Below, piece after piece: positions 23,024 through 32,810 of a stretch of DNA of 64,000 nt. The DNA is taken from positions 3,658,001 to 3,722,000 of the forward strand of contig NC_085890.1 in the NCBI RefSeq assembly GCF_035222375.1. Reading direction: 5' to 3'. The notes below the pieces were generated by a model that worked only from the letters and a program-made list of their open reading frames with translations, ran no database searches and was not told the origin of the DNA. This DNA comes from Podospora pseudocomata (taxonomy: Eukaryota; Ascomycota; Sordariomycetes; Sordariales; Podosporaceae). Made by a program: the position numbers and the translations under genes. Position 1 is the first letter of the stretch. Every line of letters begins with the position of its first letter.

Positions 23024-25449
23024 TCAGGCAGGCAACCCGCGCTTCTCGCTCTCTGTAAAGAAGATAACCATGCGCCAAAGTTTCTTCACAAGATCTTCTG
23101 CGTCTTCATCCAGAGCCTCGCCGAGGGTCTCAACCAGCTCGGCTGGCTTCTGATGTTTGCGCAAGTGCTCCTCCACCACGTCCACCAGAAACTGCTCTTG
23201 CACACCCAGAAACTCAACAACCTTCTTCTCAACAAAAGGCCTCAGCTTATCACGGATGATGCCTTCCTCCAAGTAGTCCCACTTGACATCCCAGGCCCAC
23301 AAGCCTTCCTTGTCGACGGGAATTTCTTGAGCGAGCGCGCGGACAGCATTCGCAATGTCCTCCTCTGTCATGGCCTTGGTGTCGGTGATGGGCTCAAACT
23401 TGATGGGTATAAGGGTGCGCTTCGTAGTCTTGTCTTGCTCGTCATCGTCCAACAAGCCCTCCACCTCGGCAACAGTGCGCCGTGTAGTGGCAGCGCGCTG
23501 GGCAACCTTTTGAGCAGCAGCACCGAAAGAAATGGTAACTTTCTGCGGTGCTGCAGGGGCGGCCGCAGGGGCAGCAGGGCGATGGGCAGTCATCGCCTCA
23601 GCTTGGCGCTCGAGGAAGGAGTCAGCCATATCCCTGGCATGCTCCATATCGGCCTCAGCCTTGCGCAGCTCTTCCTGTTCCTGTCTTCGGTCCATCTCGT
23701 CGCGTGCCGCTTCCTGATTGCGGAACGCGGTCCGATCTCGGATCCATTGACTGTGATCGCGGTAGTAGAGGTGGACCTTGCGCGATGTTTCCCTCTCGTC
23801 ATCCCAGTTTTTTTCCTTATCCAACTGATCCTCTTTCCTCCTAGCAAAACCTTCTGTCTCAACCCTCTCACGCTCACGTTCTCTCTCCAAGGCAGCGGCG
23901 CGTTGTCGCTCACGATTAACCCACTTCCGCTCCGCCTCCAAGTAAGCTTTATCCTCCTCTGCGCGCTGCTTGGAAAGCTCGCGCTCGTAGAGCTCTTCGT
24001 CGTCGGCATCTGTATCGTCGTCATCTCGAAATTGCGGCCCGTGACCGTTAGTGGTGCCTCCGTTCACAAAGTCAATGCCCCGGTTTTGCCCTCTAGGACC
24101 TGACGGCGCATTGGGAACACCACGTGGGCCAAGAGGAATGCTGTTGGAGTTGGCACCTGGCGGAGGAGAGTCAAGTCGAGATTTCCTCGGCGCGCCATTA
24201 CGTTGCCTCTCTTGCTCCTCAAACTCTTCTTCTCTTCGAAGCCGTTCCAGATCGCGACGATTGCTCCGATCTCGGAAGGCAGCGATTTCGGCGGCAACTG
24301 TAGCGCGCATTTCAGCAGGAATATCGGCGAGGTCATCCTCGGGCGCAATAGGGATATTGATCACTTCAATATTGTCGCCAATCCCATTCATGCCATTGCC
24401 CATGGCGGTATCTCCTTCAGCATCCCTGCCACCGCCAGCTCTGGGGTAGAACAGGTTCCGAATGAAATGTTTGAGAGATTGCCGAGCCTCGTACAACCTC
24501 GCGTCGTAGTTGGAGTCATCAGGGAGTGCTTCCTTCCAAGACTCAATGTACCTTTCGGTACTGGAGTCTACCACAACCTGCAACTTGACTTTCTCAATGT
24601 CCTCGAATTTGTCGTCTTCGTCGGCGGGAGGGTTCTCGATCGGCGCTTGTTTCTTCACGGGTACCTCGACGTCTTTGAGTAACTCGACTGCGAGGGCAAG
24701 TGATTCAGGGTCTTCGTACTGAGCAAAACCAAACAAGTCCCCCTTGTGCTCTGACAGATGGGACTGAGCCGAGCCCCATCTTTGCACCCTGCCAACTGCG
24801 TTCAACAGCTTTTGAATTCCCTCTTCGCCGCCCACGCCACTCGGAATCTTGTGCACGAATATTGTTCGCAGTCGCTCCTCGGGGGTGGGTGGTACTAGTG
24901 ACTGTATATTCTCTCTCATCTGCGCCCGGGACTGGTCGTGCCTGTCTGAACCAAGACCAAGTCTGGCTGATGTGGGGGTATGAGAATCTCTTCGATCGGT
25001 CAGAGAGGCGCCAGGCTTGAGAGGCGGGACGGTGGGGCCGAGGCGAATCACCGGAGCGTTGAAGTTGATGTTGGGAAGATTGGGCGGTGGTTGAAAGGAT
25101 GCAGGCAGGCCGCTTGGTCGATTAGCTTGGGCAGAGAGACTAGACTGCTGGACACCCGGGGGTGGTGCCATTCCAGGGGCAGAGGACATGCCTGGAGGGG
25201 GCCCTGGAGTAGATCGGTTAGCAACAGCGGAACATAAGGCTGAGGGACGACAGCATACCTAGACCGGGAGGTGGTGCCATTCCAGGAGCATGAGTAGCGC
25301 CCGGGAAGGCAGCATAGCTGGGAGGAGCGCCATAAGGCGGGGCTATAGAGTAAGAAGTGTCAGCATCAGCTACCAAGAACGAGGCTGCGATGAAAGTTGA
25401 GGATCGCGGCGAGCAAGGCTGACCCACCTCCATAAGGGTTGTATGCCAT
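23024..25449 (-). CDS. RBM25: RBM25-like splicing factor (RRM and PWI domains)
   Basis: Predicted nuclear pre-mRNA splicing factor linked to U1 snRNP. Three exons (25428-25449, 25259-25342, 23024-25203) give 761 aa starting MAYNPYGAPPYGAPPSY. The N-terminus is Pro/Gly/Met-rich (GMAPPPG repeats). An RRM lies at about residues 145-215 (IFVHKIPSGV for RNP2; GDLFGFAQYE for RNP1). The middle is a long charged, coiled-coil-like Arg/Glu stretch (about 330-560), as in RBM25 and Snu71. A PWI domain closes the protein (RDKLRPFVEKKVVEFLGV...FLVDVVEEHL). The first coding exon is only 22 nt; the short second exon continues the Pro/Tyr repeat in frame, supporting both joints. It diverges from the bS21m gene across 645 bp. 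Confidence 0.92.
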
Positions 25450-26094
25450 CGCCGAGACGTGGCAGCGGGGTTGATATGAATGAAGCTGTGGTCTCGAGAG
25501 GTGTTCCTTGGATAATATTCTGGCTTGGCGCGACAATCGTGGGGTATTGTGATGGGAGCGTGGTGAATGATGCAGAGGTCAAATTTGTTGTCTTGACAGC
25601 GACTGGCAAAAGTTCAACTCCAACGACTGACACAGCTAAGTGCACGGTCCATCGCCATGGTGGTACTTGGTACTTCTGGCCCACCTTTGCAGTGTCTCAG
25701 CCACGTGACTTGGCAGTGAATGAAGTCAAGAATACCTCAATGGCTGCTCCAAAACTCCATTATCAAGAATATAAACGTCCTTCTGGATAGCTATCAAGAT
25801 CTGAAAGCCAGTCAGGGAAGCATGTTTGAGGTGTGCTGCCTCTAGTAGGCTCTGACATGCAAAGTGGGAGAAGCACCAGCCACACATCAAACAACGACAC
25901 CAGCCACAGCTACCAACCAATTCGGAGATAGCCGTGCCGAGCGCGCGACTTCAAGAAAATAAATCGAAACCTTTCACAGTCCTGAGCACCTCAACGGCAG
26001 CGCCACGGATATCCGTGATCAATTGCGTACGCTCTCTCTCTGTTGGGTCCCTGCTTCGTCTGCCATAGATACTGACCTTCCCTCCCTCAGAATC
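25450..26094. promoter_or_regulatory. Shared divergent promoter region
   Basis: 645 bp between the start codons of the RBM25-like gene (-) and the bS21m gene (+). It must contain both promoters. No TATA box is evident, in keeping with housekeeping genes. Confidence 0.5.
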
Positions 26095-26817
26095 ATGGAG
26101 TTCCGCCCACTCGCCCAGATCTGCCGCACGGCAACATCATCATCAACCAAACCATCACCCCTCCTCCTCAACCTTACCCAAACCTCCCACTTCTCCACCG
26201 CCCGAGTGCTCCGTCGAGAAGCCACCGCTGCCGCCCCTTCACCATCCACCACCACCACCACCACTACCTCCCGCCCCCAACAAAAAATCCTCGGCCTCGC
26301 CTCCAAACTCAACCGCACCCCCGCCCCTAGACCACCCCCCCTCAAAGCCGACCCCTTGTTCGGTCCCTCCTCTTCCTCCTCCACCGGCTCCCTCTCCACC
26401 TCCCGCTCCAGCCTCTTTAACCGCACCGTCGGCAAAAAGGAAACCCAAGTCTTCTCCGCCATCATCAACCGCGACGCCAAAGAGTCCCTCAGCAAAGAAT
26501 CCAGCGGCACCCTCTCCAACCTGACCACCGCCTTGTTCATGACAAACGCCGGCCTCCAAACCCCCGACATCCGTCTCCGTCCTACCAGCGGCCGTACCGT
26601 CCCCGTCAAGAGCAACGATCCCGCCAGAGCGTTCAAGGTGCTCAACGCGCTGTGCAGACACAATAACTTGGCGAACACGGTCAGGGAGCAGAGGTTCCAT
26701 GAGCGGCCGGCGCTCAAGAGGAAGAGGAAGCTGAGGGAGAGGTGGAGGACGAGGTTCAAGGATGGGTTTGTGGCGGTTATCGACCGGACGATGGAGTTGA
26801 GGAAGCAGGGGTGGTAA
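26095..26817 (+). CDS. MRP21: Mitochondrial small-subunit ribosomal protein bS21m
   Basis: Predicted mitochondrial ribosome small-subunit protein, 240 aa, no intron. The first ~40 residues (MEFRPLAQICRTATSSSTKP, then Ser/Thr/Arg-rich) look like a mitochondrial targeting sequence. The C-terminal ~60 residues carry the S21 core: RAFKVLNALCRHNNLANTV, EQRFHERPALKRKRKLRER and a basic tail. It is much longer than bacterial S21 (about 70 aa) because of a low-complexity middle, as usual for fungal MRP21. ATG 26095 was preferred over 26023 because it starts the targeting peptide. Confidence 0.92.
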   Translation: MEFRPLAQICRTATSSSTKPSPLLLNLTQTSHFSTARVLRREATAAAPSPSTTTTTTTSRPQQKILGLASKLNRTPAPRPPPLKADPLFGPSSSSSTGSLSTSRSSLFNRTVGKKETQVFSAIINRDAKESLSKESSGTLSNLTTALFMTNAGLQTPDIRLRPTSGRTVPVKSNDPARAFKVLNALCRHNNLANTVREQRFHERPALKRKRKLRERWRTRFKDGFVAVIDRTMELRKQGW

Positions 26818-27036
26818 GGGCAGGACTGAGGGAAAGGGTGGGTAGGGAGGGGTGTAGATCTTGTAACAACAATAATCACGAGAGGTCACAAAAATAGACT
26901 GTGTTTGGTATTTTTCTTTCTGGTATTATGTATCATCTGCCTTGGCCTTTCGCTGCCCATCTTGGGAGGTGTATACAAACTGCAAGATATGCAAACTGCA
27001 AACCTCAAAAAAACAACATCCATCCCATCGCTATAC

Positions 27037-29436
27037 CTAAAAATCACTCACAGCCCAATTCCTTCCCCTCATTACCGGCGTGCCCACCGGACTCGTCGCA
27101 ATCTTCGGTCTGCTCATAAACACCGCCTCATAATCATCCTCCTTCCCCTCATTAATCAACTCCTCGGCAATCAACAGCGTGGTGTTTCCCTCATCCTGAT
27201 AACTATCCTCTCCTTCCTCATCCAACGAAGAAAAATATGCACTTCTCGGTCTTCCTCCCTGATTCTGGGGAGTGGCGGGTGCCGCTTTAGCCTGCCGGAG
27301 GGATCTCCTCCGCTCAATCTGAGCCTTTTGCTTGACGGCTTCAAAGTTGGCCATGGAGCGGCGGGTGCGGGAAACGAGGTCTTCGTAACCGTTTGTGCCT
27401 GTCGGTGGGGAGGGAGGGGTGATAGAAGGAGGTTGGGGTTGCTTTTGCGGTTCGGGGGCCGGGGAGTCGAGGAGCAGATCGTCGTCTTCGGCGGAGACAC
27501 GCAGGTTGGCGTGGGAGGTGCGCCGGGCCATGGAGAGGCGGGTTCGTTCGGCTAGGGAGAGGGTGTGCCTGCTTCGCTTGATCGGGGAGGGGGAGGCGTT
27601 GCTGACGGAGGCGAGGATTTGGTCGGCCATTTGCTGGGTTGGAGATGGCAACTCTTCTGGTGAGGAGGCAAGTTCGGGGGAGAGTTGTGGCGCAGGTAAG
27701 ACGGTATTCCGTGTTGGGGTTAGGACCGGCTTGGGTGGTGAACTGAGACGCCTTCGTGGGCTCTGAGTGGGTGTGGGTGTCTGGGTAGGTTCCCGTCTTC
27801 TTGGTGATGGTGTATTCGATTTGATGGTGGCTGCCCGGCGGAGAGCGTGACGGGAGGGTGTTGTTGGGATTTCATTCACGTCAATTTCATCGTGGTAAAA
27901 CGACTGTGCCTTTCGAAGAACCGGCTCAAACACCGGCTCGAGCTTGATCGGGTCCCGGCGCGGAGGTGATGGGCGGACCGCGATTGGCGTTGGCTCATGG
28001 TCGCTAATGTCTGAGATCTCCTCGCTCTCGGACTCGACAACGCCGTCCAAATCTAATGGCGGGACTGCCGTGGGCGTTTGTTGGAAGAAGGATGGAATGT
28101 GGGGCACGCTGGGAGTAATGCCATCCAACTCGGCCTTGAGATTCGAAATCAACTTCTCGTACTCGTGATCGAAATCGCTCGCCCTGCTTGAGGCCAGCTT
28201 CTTTGTGCTTGCCCGCCCGATATGGAGGGTCTCATGTCCTCGAAATCCAAGATCAATACCCTTTGGTCGTTCCTGTGCTCCAGCCTGTCGTGTGGTAGAC
28301 CCTGATGCGGTGTCCCCAAACATCCTCTGGCGGAAGCCCTGCCACCTTTCCAGCCTCTCCCTCTGGCTTCTAACACGGTCGTCGAGCTGTTCCAGCAACC
28401 CAGGCTCTTTTTCGTCCAGCTCAGCCAACCGATCAGATTGAACCCTCCTCCAAACCCTGTCAAAGGGCGCTGACAAGACTCCATCTCTCTGGGCCTGGCT
28501 GTCCCCATGCAGGAGCGTCTCCATCCAGCGCTCGCTTCCCGTCCAGTTGTTCCTAACAGTCTTCCATACATCTCGTCTGGTTTGTTCAGGCACTCCTTCC
28601 TCGCCGTCGTCGTCTTGGTCTTGCTGTTGCCTCCGCCTGCGTGCAATGCCTCGTTCTTTGTCTGCCAATATTTCGGCGAAGCTGTTGAATCTCTTTCTCA
28701 ATGCATTCTTTTCGTCCAATGTTCTTTGCAAAGAGACCCTATGCGCCAGGACCAACACCGTCAGCTCTGTCTTGTCCCCAGAATAGCCCATATTCTCCAG
28801 CGCCAGTGCTTGAGCCAGTGGTGGACTCATTGGGTCTCGCGAGTTGAGCTGCCTCTCCGCGACGACTTTCTTCAAGACGACCGACGAGAATACCGCCAAG
28901 ACCTCTTCCAGCCTCTCGCCCTTGCACTCGTCCAGCATCGTCTTGCGCACCACGGCATCTCTTCCCAGGACCCCATTCTTCTTGGCTTGTTCCAATTGTC
29001 TCAGCAAGGCGGCGCGCAGGTTCAGCGACTGAACCTGGTCGTTCGGAGGGAAGAATGGAAGCAATTTGTTTCTTGTTTCGTCCCTGTCGTAGAGAGCGAA
29101 GAGGTGGTACAGGGCCCATTCGACGCATTGGATGCGCTTCTTCTGTCCGCCGGCATCTTTGGCGTTGAATGTCGAGGGAGAGATACCGGGCCAGTCAGGC
29201 GAGAGGTCTAGGTCGAGGAGGCGGAGGTTCGTCAGAAACAGCGAGACGTTGGAGATGGAGGTCGGTGAAGCGACAACGGGCAACGAGGCTGATGGGTGCT
29301 GGGGCGGCGGGGCAGATGGGGCAGTCCCACGAATTGAGTTCAAGGTCGTCGAGGGAGGCGGTTTGCTAAGATGGGAGGGCGCACGGGTCGAGCGAGTGTA
29401 GGTGGCAATGGATGTGGTCGAGGTAAGGTTCGCCAT
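27037..29436 (-). CDS. Augmin complex subunit 6-like protein (HAUS6 N-terminal domain)
   Basis: Predicted spindle protein; augmin recruits gamma-tubulin to existing microtubules. Single exon, 799 aa. After a Ser/Thr/Pro leader, the HAUS6 N-terminal domain runs from about residue 50 to 290: SLFLTNLRLLDLDLSPDWPG, then GGQKKRIQCVEWALYHLFAL, a short insertion, and LNLRAALLRQLEQAKKNG. The rest is charged and Pro/Ser-rich with RRRSL/SLAER-type motifs that could be phosphosites. The frame continues upstream to 29667, but the start at 29436 (MANLTSTTSIATYTRS) fits a normal N-terminus. Its 3' end is about 220 bp from the bS21m 3' end (convergent). Confidence 0.85.
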   Translation of the reverse strand: MANLTSTTSIATYTRSTRAPSHLSKPPPSTTLNSIRGTAPSAPPPQHPSASLPVVASPTSISNVSLFLTNLRLLDLDLSPDWPGISPSTFNAKDAGGQKKRIQCVEWALYHLFALYDRDETRNKLLPFFPPNDQVQSLNLRAALLRQLEQAKKNGVLGRDAVVRKTMLDECKGERLEEVLAVFSSVVLKKVVAERQLNSRDPMSPPLAQALALENMGYSGDKTELTVLVLAHRVSLQRTLDEKNALRKRFNSFAEILADKERGIARRRRQQQDQDDDGEEGVPEQTRRDVWKTVRNNWTGSERWMETLLHGDSQAQRDGVLSAPFDRVWRRVQSDRLAELDEKEPGLLEQLDDRVRSQRERLERWQGFRQRMFGDTASGSTTRQAGAQERPKGIDLGFRGHETLHIGRASTKKLASSRASDFDHEYEKLISNLKAELDGITPSVPHIPSFFQQTPTAVPPLDLDGVVESESEEISDISDHEPTPIAVRPSPPRRDPIKLEPVFEPVLRKAQSFYHDEIDVNEIPTTPSRHALRRAATIKSNTPSPRRREPTQTPTPTQSPRRRLSSPPKPVLTPTRNTVLPAPQLSPELASSPEELPSPTQQMADQILASVSNASPSPIKRSRHTLSLAERTRLSMARRTSHANLRVSAEDDDLLLDSPAPEPQKQPQPPSITPPSPPTGTNGYEDLVSRTRRSMANFEAVKQKAQIERRRSLRQAKAAPATPQNQGGRPRSAYFSSLDEEGEDSYQDEGNTTLLIAEELINEGKEDDYEAVFMSRPKIATSPVGTPVMRGRNWAVSDF

Positions 29437-30461
29437 GGCTGGAGCATCTTCTTCTCTAACACCAACTTTGCAAGATTCCGGGTTCGCTGATGACTGGGCT
29501 AGTCCAGTCAGTGAATTGGGGACTGCGCAACCAGTCGCAAACAGAGGAAAACGAGTGACGGTTCCAGAGCGTCGTCTGGGAAAGAGAGACAGGGCAAACT
29601 TCAGGCGGTCAAGAGGCAGAACAGCTGGCAATTGCACACACACAATGGACACACGTGGACGGCGCATTCGGCAACACCAAAGCTCCCTCGATCATGCACG
29701 TAGCGGGTGGTAAACAATCCAAGTGGGGCCGCTCGAGTCGCATGCGCTAGCCAACAGCACTGCCAGCGATTGGCCCCGTTGCCAGGAGCATTCAGGGTTA
29801 GGGTACATGATCAGTCATGCTTCCAACTTGCTCTGTCTCAACATGCATCAACATTCACAGGGCCCAAGTTGGCCATTTGCTCGGCCAGATATTTGAACCT
29901 ACTTGAGTTCCGGCTACTTGAGACACCAAGGTACCCATCATGTCGCCAACAAACTTGAGCTCAAATTTCGAGTGGGGTTCCTTGGATTCAACGCCTCCCC
30001 ATCACCAAGAGGACGATGGACCAACAAAGTCATTTACGAATAACAGGAGATGAGGCCTGCTTAATAATACCTAACGCAATTTCTGATTGTACTTGGTGGT
30101 TTCTGTAAACCCCTCAGGGTTCTTTCCTGGCCCTCTTGCGTCATCGTCCTCCCCCTTGCCATTGATACCTGAGGACCAGGGCGTTGGACGCTGAATAGGG
30201 GCCCTGTGTACATTGTTCACATTGTTCAGGCAGTGTCCTTTTCACAATGACCATGAAGCAGAGCTCGCCGCCGAGAATTCGCTGCACTACACTCCGCCCT
30301 TCTCCTTCATATCTCTTCCGATTTTCGCCAAAAATCACAACAACCATCAACAGGTCACCTCAGTTCCATGAACCAGTAAACCTCTCTCTTGTTGTATCTT
30401 AACACTCAGCGACTGACAGTTCTCGCATAGTTTCGCGACTTACATTGTGTGAACAAGAGCC
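29437..30461. other. Divergent intergenic region, no gene seen
   Basis: Promoter of the HAUS6-like gene on the left and of the decayed DUF6604 gene on the right. No RNA gene or repeat noted. Confidence 0.5.
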
Positions 30462-32810
30462 ATGGCCGCTCGCCACGACTATCTCCCCTCCAAGCACGAC
30501 ACCAGCTTGCTTCCTCGCTGGATAATACAGACCTCCAACAACATCATCAAAGCACGCAAGGCTGAAATTGCCAAACTCCAGTCGCACGAAATCAACAAGA
30601 CGGGTCAAATTAGGGTCGATGGGATCGTCCCGTTGTGCCGACTCATTGCCAAGCATGTCACCAACGTCTCACCATAAATTTACCGACTCTTTCAGTCCAT
30701 AATTGATGCCCGGACCGCCAGTTATTCAATTTTCCAGAGGTTCGCGATCCAGACTCAAGACAAAAATGTTGAGAAATGCAATTATACCCAAAAGTTCTTC
30801 ATCGACACACTCGTAGTGGTCTTGGAGGCCCTCGGGAGTACGCCTTCGAAGCCGGGGGCAAGCCAGAATGCGGATCATGGTACTTCATCAGTTAGCAAAG
30901 AGGAGGTCGAGCAGCTCATCTCCGCCAATAGATTTGTCCCTCTCCAGAATGGCGAGATAGATGGGTCTAGCGACAAGGAGGTCCCACAACAGTCATCGAC
31001 GACCCAACCACGCAAACAAGCCCGTCCTGGTAGAGCAAAGAAGGGCAAGAAAGGCAAGAAGCACAACCACAAACGCCCAGAGCCTTCCGTCTCAGAAGAA
31101 GATCCCGTCAATCTTTCACTGGAGGATTACAAGCTCATTGAAGAAAAAGATTCGGAATGGGGGTACATGTGGGCTGCATCCGATTTGGCCCAAAACTGGA
31201 TACAGCTTCGCCGCTCTCTTCAAGAGGTTTGGCGAGATGTCGCATACAACCACCTCAACATTGCTATTGGTGGCACGCTCTCCAACTCCGCCATTGCCAT
31301 GATCCAACGACGTTCAAGAGCGATTTTGTTAATTTTCCCGACCATGATTCATATGGCAGCATCATGAACGTAGTCACCTGGGGGTTGCCTTATGAATTGC
31401 AAGGCAAAATATTACACTTGTGGTCGTTGCCCCAATTCCGACCAGACAACTTTACGCCTTCCAAAGAGATATGTGTTGATGCCAAAGAGCAGTTGATGGC
31501 CTATCCCTACAACTATATCGTCGAATTCACCACTGATTTCCAACACACTCGCTCTGGCAAGCTAACTAAGCGCATGCCCGCGGAACTCAACAGCTGGGAC
31601 CCCAACCTCAGCCTCCAGACGGCGACAAAAGAGGAGTGCCTGCTGTGGCGAAGGAGCTACACGATCAATTGGCTGTATGAGATGGTAAATACGGTTTCAA
31701 TGTCACATCCTCAACACCGAAAGGTCCTTGGGCTTCACGAGTTCTCAGCCTTCGTCACCCTCGCTCTGCAAAACCCGGACCCCCACTTCCGCCACAAGAT
31801 CCTCCCTCATCATTTGTTTCAGCTGCAGCTGATCATGGACTCCATGACCATATCCCGAGGATGGGCCCAAAGTCTTCTTGGAGGGGATACGCTAGCACCA
31901 CCAGCGGACTCATTCGATCCGCAACATGTCATCAAGGACGAGTTCCTGAATACTAAGCGTTACGGAACAGCACGGTTCCACGATATGATGCAGATATGGA
32001 ATATAGAGAGCCCTGAGGAAAGGCAAGCATCTGATCCCAAGCTCCAAAAAGAAGCATCGAGTTTGGATGACTTGATAGAAGGTCTCCATGGGTTTCTTGG
32101 ACAGCCCAAGCACGCCAATGGATCAACTATAGCTCATTCACGATTTATCCAAATACATGAAAACGGACTTTGGGCCTACTCGCCCTTTCTTTGCGGTGTC
32201 GGTTTAAGTGAAGGACTGGAACTGACTTACCGAGTCATAATGGGACTTTGGGATCGGAGTCCAGGACCCATCGTTCTTGTCCATCTGTACAACATAGTGT
32301 ACCGAAAAGGCTATCTCAAAGAGCCCTGGATACGCTCCGTCTGGTGGAGTCTCAGTTTGCGCGATACCTGTTTCCTGATGGCAAGGCCCCAACTTTCCGC
32401 TTTCACAGGGCGCTGCAGCGGATGGTCCAACAGTTCGCCACACACGATTCCCACCGTGTTGAATGCTTGAGGACACACCACCAAAGGCTGCTGAGCCAAT
32501 GGCCGAACGAAGATATTGATCTTCATGAACAGCTTGACGTGGGGCTTGCAAAATCTCCAACGAGAAATCGGATTTGGTGCTGTTCGCATTGTCGCTGGCT
32601 TTCAAGGTGTTGAAGATGGGGGATCGGGATGAAGAGTGTCTACAAATTATAGCTGAGGCATTCGACCCTTGTCGCAACAGGGCCAGTCCTAGAGCGCATA
32701 TTTACTGGGATCGCCTCCTTCTTGCTGATGAGGAGGGTGAGCCGAAGAAAGGCCAATTGAATGCCGATGGAGATGGCTTGATTGATAATGGTGCCTGTTG
32801 TGTCATGTAG
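30462..32810 (+). pseudogene. Decayed DUF6604-domain gene
   Basis: The N-terminus (MAARHDYLPSKHDTSLLPRW, then GIVPLCRLIAKHV) and later YRLFQSIIDARTASYSIFQRF, KFFIDTLVVVLEALG and SDFVNFPDHDSYGSIM follow a fungal family of unknown role that I know as DUF6604. Coding identity runs to 32810 but not in one frame. A TAA at about 30674-30676 interrupts a stretch that is family-like on both sides; a 30-nt intron could remove it but is shorter than fungal introns. Single-base shifts are needed near 31306, near 32320 and near 32550, with no room for introns. The end reads ISNEKSDLVLFALSLAF to GACCVM. I call it a pseudogene of about 780 codons; sequencing errors remain possible. The function of intact members is unknown. 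Confidence 0.72.

Noticed and set aside
22745-24103. 452-codon plus-strand frame
   Set aside because: Antisense to the RBM25-like RRM/PWI gene; Leu/Ser-rich shadow of its charged repeats.
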